The translations under genes were made by a program, and so were the position numbers. A DNA stretch of 64,000 nucleotides from assembly GCF_032362555.1 (NCBI RefSeq), contig NC_083525.1, positions 5,317,501 through 5,381,500 on the forward strand, given 5' to 3'. This DNA is from Amyelois transitella (taxonomy: Eukaryota > Arthropoda > Insecta > Lepidoptera > Pyralidae). Each line of letters opens with the position of its first letter. Position 1 is the first letter of the stretch. Under the pieces are notes generated by a model that was given only the letters and a program-made list of their open reading frames with translations, searched no databases and was not told the origin of the DNA. This document shows, in pieces, positions 53,791 through 64,000 of the stretch.

Positions 53791-54380
53791 AGGGTTCCGT
53801 ACGTCTGAATACAAAACCGGAACCCTTATAGGATCACTCGTGTGTCTGTCCGTCCGTCGCTTAATCGTCGTCAATTATCTCCGAATCTTTGAGACCGATT
53901 AAGTTTAAATTTGGCACACATATCTATTCCTGTGACCCAAACACAGAGGTGTGACGTGAGCAGATGAAATCTGTATATGGGGGGTCATTTTTGGGGGGAA
54001 GGGGAAATTAAAAAAAAAATTCTGAAAACTGCATCGTGTGGCATATCAAATGAAAGGTCGTGTTGAGAAGATCTTAAATGTATTATTTTGTAATTTTAAA
54101 ATAAATAGTTTCCAAGTTATTCAAGAAAATAGACGAAAATTGACCATCCCCCCCCCCTTATCTCCGAAACTACTGAACCTAAAATTTTGAAAAAAATACA
54201 GAAATTAGTAACAGTAAATTAGATATTAAAATAACATGGTAAATCACTCAATATTGTGCGTACCAACTTACATTTTTTTTAGTTACCACAAACAAATTTG
54301 GGTCAGATTTAAAAAAACATGATAGGTAACATCGTACGGAACCCTCTTCACGCGAGTTCAACTCGCACTTGTCCCCTTTT
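53791..54380 (+). mobile_element. AGGGTTCCGTAC repeat, unclassified
   Basis: Begins AGGGTTCCGTACGTCTGAAT and near its end has GTACGGAACCCT (54334-54345), an inverted match, followed by CGCGAGTTCAACTCGCACTT. The inside has TGTGTCTGTCCGTCCGTCGC, a C-run near 54150-54160 and no open frame. Sequence of this type is frequent in lepidopteran genomes. Superfamily unknown to me. Confidence 0.7.
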
Positions 54381-54539
54381 TATATTGGTGCCGGTAACCA
54401 CACAGTACGGCACAGCATTTCCTGTAATTCTGCCTAGAGTACGACAACACCTTTGGGGAGATTTTTCCTATGTAAACAGAACAGTGTACACGGAGCCTAC
54501 TTCTAGTATATATTCAAAGTATCGTTCAAATGTCGCCAT

Positions 54540-57497
54540 ATATACATTAGGGTGGGTCGCTTTTGTATGGAAAAAAATAAAATTGTCCAATACGTTTTGT
54601 AATAGTAAAAAAAACGTGACCCACATCCATATGTGAAAAAACAACGAAAAAAAAATTATCTAGTTCAACCCCTTCTACCCGCGCATTGAGTTTGAAAAAC
54701 TGAAATTTTTGATTTTTTTGTGAATTATTTGAAAATCTATTTGTAGTGGCACATAGGAAAAATAACTACATAAACTAATAAAATAAAGTACTTTTGGACT
54801 AAATTTTATTATTAAGAAAGAAAAATAAAGAAATAATAAGACAAAATAAAAATAAAGCATCTTCAAATCACGTTAAAATCTTTCTTACTTTCGAACTTAG
54901 GCATAAGCTTTCGTGAAATAATTTTATTCTTAATTAAAGCTTCTCGTGCTGTTTTGTGGCAAAGCTGCATAGATGCCTCTGTTACTGTTTTTACTGCCCG
55001 CTCCACAGCTTGAGTATGACATGGTAGCCGCAGAAAAAGGACTTCATCATCACCACCTGACTCAACTAGGGAATGAAGAGTCTCATCCGGAACATTCGTC
55101 AATATAGGTGGTTGCGAGTAAGATTGCTGCCAGTCTATCAAATCGATGTAAGACGAAGCGTTTAAATTTATCTTAGGCACTTCAAAGACTCGAAGCTGAA
55201 GGGATTAAGATGGTTTCCTTGCCTTTAAAATGCGTCTAGCGGCAAGTTCTCTCACATGTTTTTGTTCATCAGATAACATAGACAAGAGCAAGTTCTCTGG
55301 GTGCGCAAAAATAGCATTTCGCTTTATTACAGGATCAACAACACTCTTCAATTCTTGCGGAAGATATCGAGAATAAAATACCAACTTCCAAAAGTGCCTT
55401 GCTCCATCTTTACATGTCGGATTTAATTTGATTTCAAACCAAATAGGGGCATATACTTTAACTACAAAAGTAGCGAGTTGTTTCAGTTCGTTTGTAGGTA
55501 TCTCAGTAGACACATATAAGCGCAAAATCCTGTTGGCCTTTGTTAGCCACCTGGCATGCGACATTTTTCCCGGAGAGCGATTAGACAAATCAGGAGAGAA
55601 CTCACCACTTATGACGGCAGATGTGATATCATAAAGGTAACGTTGATCAGAACTGAGGTCTTTTACATTTGAAATGTTTGGTAACATACCTTCTATCTTT
55701 TCAAACATGACAACCGAGCGCTTCTCACAATCATCTAATAACTTGCCGATAGTACCTGAATAAGTATTAGGTCCTGTTGTGGTGCCATCAAGTTTTGCAA
55801 ATAAATGTCTTAAGGGCAGTTCATTGAAGTGTAAAAGGCATATGATCCATTGAAGTGGTCGGTGTAAACGCTTTTCTAAAAGCCGTATGACTCCGCCGTA
55901 TTTGCCCGTATTGGTTACCGTCCCATCACAACCTATAGCTAGAGTATCCTCTAGAGACATATTCATTTGACCTGTTACTGTTTGAAATATAGCTGACTCC
56001 AACCCTTTTGCAGTTCCATGGCTGGGAACGGCATATCCGACATAAACTGATCCTGGTTCTTTAATTATTGAAATATGTTCTTCCACGGATGTTAAGCGGT
56101 ATTTTTTGTCCCCTTTCATAACGATTTTCATGGTCTTATCTTTTCTTCCATCAAAAAATAAGGCAGGAATAGTATCTAGTTGACCTTGAGATAAGGTTTC
56201 TTTTCGTAATTTTTGTCTCGCTCGTCGCAATTTCGACTTATCGATTACTTCGTTGTCGATGCTCAATCTCATATCTTGTAAAACAGCAGAAGCGACAGCA
56301 GCAGCTGCTCTGTCCGATATACCGTATCGGTCACACATTGTTGACAAATTCTTCAGAGATGATATTTTACGTTTTTTCGATACTGTTTTTGATGAACTTG
56401 AGGGCAAAGTTTGTTCTTCATCGCTACTTTCAGACGTTACTGAGGTATTAGGATTTTCGTGAGAGGGGCCTGGTTCACAAACGCTAGAATCGTAATAGGA
56501 TTTAAGCTTAATTTTTCTATCACTTAGTTTACTTTTCCTCTTACTTGTCAATAAATCAACAGTTCCCATAATCATTTTTCTCTCTGTTCTCTGATCTATT
56601 AAAAAAGCTCTTTCCTCCTTAGGAATCTTTTGGTTTTTAGAACATTTACATAACTCTAAATCTTTACACTTACATGAACTCAAATCAAACAGTCTTTCCG
56701 AATTTCTATGAAAATCTTGAATCTTTTCTTCTGATAAACGCTTCAAAGATTTTAATAAATTTTTACACTTTGCGTGGTAACTTTTAATCAATTGCATCAC
56801 ACGATTATGGGACACAGTAGGAATAGACGCTTTTCTCCACAAATATTCAACTTTAGATGACACTATTTCAGATATCTCATTAATGGATGGCTCTTTTTTT
56901 GAATTGTTCCCAAGTTTAAGCTGATGTCTTACTAAATTGTAATATTTCATAACTTGTTTGTAAGTGGGTAGTTGATTTTCGTTAATTTCTTCCAGAGCAC
57001 CAAAAATGGGACAACTTGTGGATTTTCGGGTGTTATTTGAAATCTCCATGATGCACTACGTCTAGAAGCTAACAAAAACGACTTAAAATAGCGAAAAAAA
57101 ATATAAATGCGCGCGACCTTTCACCCGGAACTAATTAGGCGCACTGAGACAATGACGCGTGATCGACAGTTTACGCCCCCTTTCCCCACTCCTTCCCCCG
57201 CACTATACGCACGATTATTCTAATATTTTGGTTTGATTATTATTTGTATTACGTTTATCTCTGAGTATAATAATGTAATATCATTTTACGCCATGTAGTT
57301 TATACAATAAACTCTGAAACAATAAATACGATTTTAACAATTTTTCCGAATTTTCAAACGTCATGCGCGGGTAATTAATGTTGATAAAAATAAAAAATAA
57401 ATATACACGTTTTTAAGTCGCTACCCAGGTCATGTTTTCCGCACTATTACAAATCGAATTTTGAAAAAAATAATTTTCGACCCACCCTAATATACAT
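54540..57497 (-). mobile_element. hAT-like DNA transposon, full length with 8-bp duplications
   Basis: Element 54548-57489 (2942 bp). Both ends are TAGGGTGGGTCG as perfect 12-bp inverted repeats; both flanks are ATATACAT (54540-54547, 57490-57497), a perfect 8-bp target duplication. TAGGG fits the hAT terminal rule (YARNG) and 8 bp is the hAT duplication length. The only gene inside is the minus-strand transposase-like frame at 54863-57049. It sits about 280 bp upstream of the VPS37 start. Perfect ends suggest a young copy. Confidence 0.9.
54863..57049 (-). CDS. hAT-like transposase, one in-frame stop
   Basis: From ATG 57049 a frame of 614 codons runs to a TAA at 55205, and the same frame goes on without shift to 54863, making about 728 codons in all. 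After the TAA it reads SLQLRVFEVPKINLNASSYI, so the stop looks like a single change in an otherwise open gene. Features by residue: Cys-rich CKCKDLELCKC near 125-135; Ser/Lys-rich 200-232 (nuclear signal likely); FFDGRKD with Asp300; GCDGT with Asp375; C404-x2-H407 (ICLLHFNE); ARW at 499-501. Asp, Asp, C-x2-H and RW in this order resemble the RNase-H core of hAT transposases, spacing similar to Hermes. I recognise the family as a repeated insect protein of unknown name; the hAT link is inference from ends plus motifs. No host function is implied. Confidence 0.75.
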
Positions 57498-57780
57498 GTT
57501 TTATTAATACAAATATTGCTCGTTTAATCGTATAGGAATAGGATATACACAGACATAGCTTTTACCGTTAGTTAACCGAAAGAAAAAAATATCTGATAAT
57601 CTTGTTGGATGACATTGACAATGACAGATGAAAGAACAATTTATTTTCGAAGTATTACCATGGTTTATCAATGGTTTTTGTAAATGCAATTTCTTGATAA
57701 ACCATAAAATCTAAAAAAGAACAACATAAAGCCTTATTTTTCCTCGATAAGTCATTTAAATTGAATCATTGTTACTAACA
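57498..57780 (+). promoter_or_regulatory. VPS37 upstream region
   Basis: All that is left between the hAT-like element and the VPS37 start codon, so it should hold the 5' UTR and core promoter. AT-rich; no TATA box placed with confidence. Confidence 0.45.
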
Positions 57781-58918
57781 ATGATTCAACCTGATTATCA
57801 ATCAGCCATGGGGCTTCTGGCTCATTTAAATTCTGACGAACTCAAGGAAATGCTCAATGATGATGCAAAGTTTGATGCAGTTCTAAAAGATGTGAAACAG
57901 GTACTACATTTAATAGGAATTAATAATAAAATGCTTGCTTTTAAAGCCTTAAAATATTAATTATATCTATATCTTTGTGTGTAAAGATGACTCATTCATC
58001 TTAATTTCATTACTTATTTCTAAACTTTTTGTAAGACACACTAATTGGAATACTGCTTTCAATCTTTTGAATTAATTCTTACAGATAAAAGATTGGGATA
58101 CAGAAAAAGAAATGATAATAGCCAGCAATCGTTCATTGGCTGAATTCAACCTGAGCAAGGAACCGGAACTAGAAGAGTTAAAGGCACAGGTTCAGCAGAA
58201 GTCTGAAACCGGGGAACAGCTGTGCACACGCATCCAGGAGCTACTTGATGAATACAGTAAGTTTTTCATTTTTTTCTATCATCAGCCAGTAACACTCTAC
58301 AGTGTTGTAGTGTGTGTGTTTTTTTTTTCTCATAATATAAAACAGACACTTGATGTCCAGTGAAAATGCTGCAGCGTAGTTGGTTCCGCTGCTTCTTTTA
58401 CACATGCGCTTTGGAAGCATAATTAAATTAATGTTATAGGATATCAATAAGTGGTATCCAATTTTGAAAATAAAACTATTCTATTATATTCTAGACACTT
58501 AACAATAATTAACATGTTTAGTTTTGGATGTAGGCCTTTTAAGCAAGGTTTTTTTTCAGAAACAAAATCAGCTGGAATTTCACCAGGCACTACACTGGCT
58601 CTACTTCAAACATCTGCAGCTGAATCTGAAGAACAGTCAGATGAGATTGCGCAGGACTTTTTATCCAAGAAGATAGATGTGGAACAATTTCTAACAGATT
58701 TTGAACCAATCAGAAAAAAAATGCATTTAAAGAAATTCAAAGCAGAAAAAATGAATGAACTTTTGAGAACTGGAAGTCAAAGTTCATATGGCAATGGTTT
58801 CTCAAAACCTTATTTGCCATATCCTAGTTACGGGCCACCGCAAGGGGCCCCTAATGTGCCATACCCCACGGGCCCTTTTAACATGCCCATGCCAGGAATG
58901 TATAAAAACCATTTCTGA
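57781..58918 (+). CDS. Vps37: VPS37 subunit of ESCRT-I
   Basis: Three exons: 57781-57900, 58085-58256, 58560-58918; 651 nt, 216 residues. It carries the Mod(r) domain: LNSDELKEMLNDDAKFDAVL, then EKEMIIASNRSLAEFNLSKE (the ASNRSLAE signature), a coiled-coil ELEELKAQVQQKSETGEQL, and TTLALLQTSAAESEEQSDEI with DFLSKKIDVEQFLTDFEPIR and KKMHLKKFKAEKM. The C-terminal 50 residues are Pro/Tyr/Gly-rich (PYLPYPSYGPPQGAP), as in VPS37A-C tails. ESCRT-I (TSG101, VPS28, VPS37, MVB12/UBAP1) sorts ubiquitinated cargo into multivesicular bodies; VPS37 builds the stalk. Closest in layout to VPS37B/C. The ATG is the first in frame with the family start. Divergent from PIG-L, convergent with DNAJC30. Firm. Confidence 0.95.
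58257..58559 (+). other. VPS37 intron 2
   Basis: A 303-bp AT-rich intron with a short TG run near 58307-58320. The 155-codon open frame that runs through its 3' half is exon 3 plus intron read-through. Confidence 0.7.
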
Positions 58919-59117
58919 GATACCTGTGCATGTTTTTGGAATCTATACATGTGACATTATATTTTAAACCCAAATTATGTTTTATTGTGTCTAAAGAATT
59001 GCCTGTTGGCATCTAAAAGAATATGTGGCACTTGATAGTAGGTCTGAAGTGTTTCATATATATAGTGATGCTATCTATCATATTTTATTTTAAAGTATGT
59101 CTTCTAGTTCTAGGATA

Positions 59118-59123
59118 AATAAA
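59118..59123 (+). promoter_or_regulatory. Candidate VPS37 polyadenylation signal
   Basis: AATAAA about 200 nt past the VPS37 stop codon. Confidence 0.6.
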
Positions 59124-59933
59124 GAGGCCTTGTTTTTATGAAGATTTTGTTTTAACCACATGCAGTTATTGCCTCCAAATTGTATGTCTGGCCACATCAA
59201 ATACAGGTGTTAATAATTATGATTAAATTTTCTACAAGAAATGACAGTAGGTAGTCTTTCAGAAGAACAAATAATTTTTGTTTGACATTTAATTAATAAG
59301 TTTAATAACTATCAACTATCCTTTGTCAATTATAGTTTTGTTTCACATCATAATTTTAAATTATCTGTCCACTTTATGCTGGTGCTTATGTAGGAAATGT
59401 GATGATATAATTATTATGAAAGTAATTTAGTCTATTAGATATTAATATGAATAATAAAAAATTGTAATATGCATCAATTCAATTTCAGCAAAACTATGAT
59501 TAAAATTGAAATAAATTTGCAAGAATTGTCAACAAATAGAAAAATGACACTAGGAATGAATACTAAAACACTCAAGTATGTAGAATATGGAGTAGAACTT
59601 GATCACAAACTAAATAGAGATACTATGGAACTTGATAGCATTATGAATATAATGTTGGGAAGCCTCTTCCATTTTAAAATGGCAATAGCCTGACAGTATA
59701 TTGGCATGTATTTTTTTTTATATATTCAACCCTCAAGTAATGGCACGTTCCTGAAGTGTCCATTATGGGTCCAAAAAATGTTAATGACACAAATATTTTG
59801 TATAAAGTGATTTCGCATATTATTTCACATGTCAAAAGTAATGCAATACACAATATATGAACAAAGCTGCTTTTTTAAATTGTCATATAAAACAATATTT
59901 TTAACTAAGAGTTTCGACTTAATTATAAATAAT

Positions 59934-60213
59934 TATGTCAATGCCGTGTGGTTCCCGGCACCAATTCAAAAAAGAATAGGACCACTCCATCTCTTTCCCA
60001 TGGATGTCGTAAAAGGCGACTAAGGGATAGGCTTACAAACTTGAGATTCTTTTTTTAGGCGATAGGCTAGCAACTTGCCACTATTCGAATCTCAATTCTA
60101 TCTTAAAGCCAAATAGCTGAACGTGGCCTATCAGTCCGCTCAGGACTGTTGGCTCTGTCTACCCCGCAAGGGATATAGACGTGATTATATGTATGTATGT
60201 ATGTATGTCAATG
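59934..60213 (+). repeat. (TATG)n-tailed SINE, full-length reference copy
   Basis: SINE 59944-60203 between direct repeats TATGTCAATG (59934-59943, 60204-60213). Head CCGTGTGGTTCCCGGCACC; middle CTCCATCTCTTTCCCATGGA and GGCGATAGGCTAGCAACTTG; 3' part GACTGTTGGCTCTGTCTACC, CCGCAAGGGATATAGACGTG, then (TATG)n. No clear tRNA or 5S head; GGTTC in the head may be a remnant B box. The 3' end resembles that of the RTE-like LINE. Confidence 0.9.
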
Positions 60214-60995
60214 ATTTTTATGGGAATTACTGTGCTGCAATCTTTATGGAATCAAGTTTCACTTGTAATTAGAAAAAAAAACAAATCATTAAAATAATAA
60301 TATTATGTAGATATAAAATATAATGTATAGATATATATACATTCTGATAACGAAAAGTGTACCCATAATGATAATGTATCTAAAACTGTACAATCTCAAA
60401 GATAAATTGATAAAATAAAAAAATATAATAAAATAACACATTTTATTTGGGTTAGTAATAAAATCTTGACGCATTTTTAATAAATTAATATCACATTTTG
60501 TCTACAGCTATGGAAGTATTTGAAATATGTACACTTTATATACAATATATCTAGAAGAAAATATCAATTATTATATGATAATTTTAATACCACACTTACA
60601 TTGCAAACACTGAATAAATTTGCAAACACAAATTGTTGATTAGGTGTAAGTTTTTATATGCTTTTAAGTGCATTGTATCCCATAACAAAAGTCTTATATA
60701 TTTTTATTTTCTAACTGTTAACTGCCCGTAACTTCGTCTTAAATCTCTATAAATTTAACCTTACTTCTTTTATTACAATATTAGCTATTACTGCAAAGCT
60801 TAATGAAAAAGTGTTTAGTGTAGTTTGTGCATGAAAGAGTGACAATCCAAAAATATTTACAAACTCTCGAATTTATATATAGGTAGATATTTAGCATAAA
60901 AATGGCGAGAGTTAGCCTGTTCTTCTAAGCAATGTAAATGTGGTATGTGTCATTACAAGTAATTATTGATATTTACTACATTAATTTGCATAATT

Positions 60996-62584
60996 TTAGT
61001 CAAGTGATAAATTTTGATTTGGTTTGGCATCATTCTTTATGTGTCTTGTTGTGTCTTTATCATAATCTGTTGAGCCAACACCCGACATTAGTAAAACCCC
61101 ACATATTATGAACACAAGGTATAAGATTGCCTCCTGTTTTGAGGCTGTATTAAGGGCTTTAATTTTCCTCTTCTTTTTATTCACTAAATCTTTATCATAT
61201 TGTGATTTTTTGAACAAATCTCCATAGTGATTCTTGGCCCTGAAACAATAAATATTTATTCAAATACTGTATTTGACAAACATAATAATGTTCTTGAAAC
61301 CGCAAGTATGGTGGACTGCGGAGATAGTTGAGCCACATCCCCTCGATTGGTTTATGGTAGAGCTGTGAGCCATGTATACATGGCACACCTATATGGCTCT
61401 TTCATCAAAGCAAAGTAATTGTTGAAGATGATTTCAATTGAAAAAACAAATTCCACATTTTTTAAATGGCTCTTCTAATATAATTAGTATTTTATATTTT
61501 AAGAAACTTATGTACTTAAGAAACTTATGTATTTTTTTATGCGGGACATAGTACACTAAATTATTTTGTTCAGATGAAGCAAAAGGAAGTAAGTCATATA
61601 CAAAAACTTTACCAAGAGTCAAAGTCATAAATAGGAACTTTTCCATCCATAGTAGGAATTATATGGGATTTCAAACGAGACTTATAAAATTTGAGAGAAG
61701 GGTCTGTTGGCTCTGGTTCAGGCTGGTAGCCCATTCTTGATGTATTCTGATGTCCAACCATCAAACCTGGAATATTGTAATATTATATAGACAAACTCTT
61801 AATATGTTGAAACCATAAAGATTTTCAACAACTAGTACCTTTATCATACAATTTCTTCAGTTTTATGTTGCCAAGAACTTCATAGGCTTCAGATATTGCT
61901 CTGAATTTTTTTGCTGATGTCTCATCCTGCCAATTGGTAAATAAAAATTTATCTTACAGCATTGTTAGAAAAAGCAGTTTAAAAAAATCCTTTTTCAAGC
62001 AGCAGTATAATCTTCAGGCACTTTGTGATTTTCTACCAAGGAAATTATATTTTTGAATTAATTAATAAATACAATTGCATTTCAATATTATCTTGCAGAT
62101 CAAGTTGATTGATTAATTGGTCCCCTTAATCAATGACTAACATCATTATTAGAATCTTCACAAGTCAAGTGTACTCTAAACCAACACACTTGCATACAAT
62201 AGTTATGAATGTGGATAAACCAAAGAAGTATGTAGGGATCGTGACAAGTGAAAAGATGGTGTCTTGATGTCGTCTTTGCCTATCTCTCCAGGAAAGAGGT
62301 GTGATTTTTTTTATGAATTAAAACCTAGTAAAGAATTATTTTTTAACAACAGTAACCTCAAGTTAATTTTACGTAAATTACACAGAATGATTACTATGAA
62401 AGTAACATACATCAGATTTATCTGGGTGATAAATTTTGGATAGTTTGTAATATGCCGACTTGATTTCACTTTGTGTCGCCTTCGGAGTTACTCCCAAAGC
62501 ATCATAGTGGTTCGAATATTTCCAATTCGATGTACTGACCGAACGAAACAAGCCAGGAATCCTAGACTTATTGTGTCCTAACAT
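60996..62584 (-). CDS. DNAJC30: DNAJC30-like mitochondrial J-domain protein
   Basis: Four exons: 62584-62411, 61926-61839, 61766-61613, 61239-60996; 660 nt, 219 residues (human 226). Residues 1-25 are basic and Ser-rich without acids (mitochondrial targeting likely). J domain 25-88: [33 protein letters not shown] with HPD at 53-55, then [20 protein letters not shown] and DKG. The middle part has [20 protein letters not shown], matching the human FNFDAFYQAHYGE region; a basic coil ([20 protein letters not shown]) leads to one membrane segment at about 176-192 ([18 protein letters not shown]). In mammals DNAJC30 works at the inner membrane with ATP synthase and in complex I repair. It differs from human by a hydrophilic C-terminal tail of about 27 residues after the membrane segment. 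Convergent with VPS37. Confidence 0.92.
61240..61612 (-). other. DNAJC30 intron 3
   Basis: A 373-bp AT-rich intron; nothing else is seen. Confidence 0.65.
61927..62410 (-). other. DNAJC30 intron 1
   Basis: A 484-bp intron with a diverged RTE tail (62199-62312). Confidence 0.7.
62199..62312 (+). mobile_element. RTE-like LINE tail, diverged
   Basis: GTTATGAATGTGGATAAACC, AGTATGTAGGGATCGTGACA, CCTATCTCTCCAGGAAAGAG, GTGTGATTTTTTT. In DNAJC30 intron 1, opposite strand. Confidence 0.8.
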
Positions 62585-62841
62585 TTCTCTGAAAATTAAA
62601 AATAGTTAAATATTTGGAAGAACAATTAAAAGAACAACACCATTACGTAACATATTACATGTTCGCTAGTTTGATGATAGAACTATCAAATTTGTACATG
62701 ATGGAATTTTTGATTTATTTACTGCAATTTCACATATATCATCATTGTATTTATATTCTAAATTGATGGAATGGAAATGGAATCACAAAAATAAATCAAA
62801 TGACATTGACAGTTGCCATTGAAGTGGGAAGTGGATAGTAG

Positions 62842-63552
62842 GCTCGTGCAGCGTGCCGGAGGTGCCGTCAACTGCGTACGACATAGGTCGTACCGACTCT
62901 AACAGGCTTTGGCGGCCGACCCGACAAGCAACCAGCAACTGATTGGCAGTGTTGCCAGCCGTACGATTTAAAAGCGGCACGCGCGTCGTATCTTAACTGA
63001 TATTATAAATTCAAAAATATGTTTGCTTGTTAAATTTTCACAGTTAAACCCTCTGAACCGATTTAAATAAAACTGCATTACTTATAGCTACGCTTATTAT
63101 AAACAATTTATTGGCATGTATTCAATAGCACTTTTGAACCTGACACTATTCGAATCTCTCACTATTGGAAAGTCTCTGCCTATATCCCTAGGAAAGAGAT
63201 GTGATTTAAGAATGTGTACATTGAACTACTTTTTGAAAGAGTTCAAGTTTTTTCTGACATGCAAAATAATATCGAATATGTATTGGGAGGGCATTGTTAG
63301 AATATTTAGTTTTTTGAAAATTTTGCTAAGCGAATCTCTCTGTTTTAGATCGTAGATAGCTCGAATTGCCCTTTTTTGTTTTTTGCTAGTCTGTCGAACT
63401 AGTCTGTCGAACTGTGTAGGACGTACGATCGCTAGTTGGTCGTACGTTGGTCACGGGCATGCTGTATTGCGTTATTTAATTACATATTACTGACTGGATT
63501 CGATAGTCGGTACCAACGAGGTTGAATAAAATCAGCGGTACGCTGCACGAGC
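62842..63552. mobile_element. Candidate TIR element upstream of DNAJC30
   Basis: GCTCGTGCAGCGTGCCG (62842-62858) and, inverted, CGGTACGCTGCACGAGC (63536-63552) pair along 17 bp with one difference. Further in, GTACCGACT is shared in inverted order (near 62891 and 63508). The inside has GTCGTACG-type motifs, a small RTE tail and no open frame. Target duplications were not identified. Confidence 0.55.
63166..63205 (+). mobile_element. RTE-like LINE tail, minimal
   Basis: TTGGAAAGTCTCTGCCTATA, then CCTAGGAAAGAGATGTGATT. Only about 40 bp remain, within the candidate TIR element. Confidence 0.6.
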
Positions 63553-64000
63553 TTTAGAAAAAAGATGTCTGAGACAATTTCGACGAGACAAATACAATAA
63601 TATAGTTTTATCATTATAACAATGCCCTATTTTTGCTCATCTATTCAGTTTTGTACCTCAAATTTAAAAAAAAAGCACTGATTTAAAACATTAAAGAAAC
63701 CCATGAATCTATTATCGTATACATTAATAAACACATGTATGTATTAAACAATGACATACACATGCGTAGTGCACGGACACTCCCTGCAGAGCGCAGAGTG
63801 AACGGTCTTACTCTTATCTATGCATATAATAAAATAGTAAAAATATTTTGTCTGTACATTTAGTATTTTTGACTGAAATGGATAGACGGACACTTAGAAT
63901 GAATAATAGAAAGCAAAAATATTTTTTTTTAATTTCTTGTCTGTCTGTCTGTATGTATGATCACGATTATCTCCGAAAGTATTGAACCGATTTACTTCAA
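63553..64000. other. Right edge, repeat-like
   Basis: AT-rich. From about 63900 the sequence (TTGTCTGTCTGTCTGTATGT, then GATTATCTCCGAAAGTATTG and AACCGATTT) resembles a transposon body motif common in Lepidoptera and continues past the window. No gene. Confidence 0.5.

Larger units (their letters stand above)
53548..54410 (-). repeat. (TATG)n-tailed SINE interrupted by another repeat
   Basis: The SINE (minus) runs 53548-53790 and its head resumes at about 54381-54410 (TATATTGGTGCCGGTAACCA). Between them is an inserted element (53791-54380). Near 53605-53645 the SINE also contains a 41-bp palindrome not found in other copies. Confidence 0.8.
58919..60995. other. Convergent 3' ends of VPS37 and DNAJC30
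   Basis: VPS37 3' UTR to about 59140, then AT-rich DNA with one full-length SINE (59944-60203) and the DNAJC30 3' UTR on the right; a minus AATAAA lies at 60774-60769. No gene is supported between them. Confidence 0.65.

Noticed and set aside
55428-55634. Plus-strand frames over the hAT-like transposase
   Set aside because: Antisense shadows of the long minus-strand frame.
59469-59693. 74-codon open frame downstream of VPS37
   Set aside because: No recognisable features; lies in AT-rich DNA past the VPS37 polyadenylation signal.
1-64000. CRISPR arrays, rRNA genes, bacterial operons or plasmid features
   Set aside because: None is present; intron structure and transposons show this is eukaryotic nuclear DNA.

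Overview
The window is nuclear DNA from an insect, most likely a moth or butterfly (Lepidoptera). Genes are intron-rich with GT-AG splice sites, intergenic DNA is AT-rich, and the repeats are of lepidopteran type: a SINE with a (TATG)n tail, an RTE-like LINE with the same tail, Helitron ends of the CTATACTAATATT type, and piggyBac and hAT elements. Nine protein genes can be read. Eight have all coding exons in the window, with splice phases that agree throughout; the ninth is cut by the left edge.

Left third (1-21400): the first coding exon of a PTB-domain protein (960-2156, minus); RED/IK, a spliceosome-associated protein in 11 exons (4526-13136, minus); and MIF in 3 exons (14421-16674, minus). 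RED introns carry a 5'-truncated RTE with perfect target-site duplications, a 0.5 kb foldback able to form a 217-bp hairpin, and a decayed copy of part of RED's own exon 7 wedged between a SINE and a MITE. From 17062 to 20520 lie a dead piggyBac with a LINE tail inside it, another LINE fragment, a 119-bp tandem duplication and a 41-bp inverted repeat.

Middle (21439-48200): a SIAH/Sina-like RING E3 ligase with an N-myristoylation-type start (8 exons, plus); UNC119, a lipid-binding trafficking chaperone (3 exons, minus); and class I PITP/vibrator (8 exons, plus). UNC119 and PITP are divergent with about 640 bp between their start codons. PITP introns carry two hAT-type elements with 8-bp duplications and a perfect 57-bp palindrome.

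Right part (50807-64000): PIG-L, the GPI-anchor de-N-acetylase (4 exons, minus); VPS37 of ESCRT-I (3 exons, plus); and DNAJC30 (4 exons, minus). The 4.6 kb between the divergent PIG-L and VPS37 starts is largely transposon: a SINE split by another repeat, then a 2942-bp hAT-like element with perfect terminal repeats and a nearly open transposase frame.

The genes do not form one pathway. Several concern membranes and lipids (PITP, PIG-L, UNC119, VPS37), but this looks like ordinary gene order. The most informative non-gene signal is the shared 3' end of the SINE and the RTE, which suggests the SINE borrows the RTE machinery.
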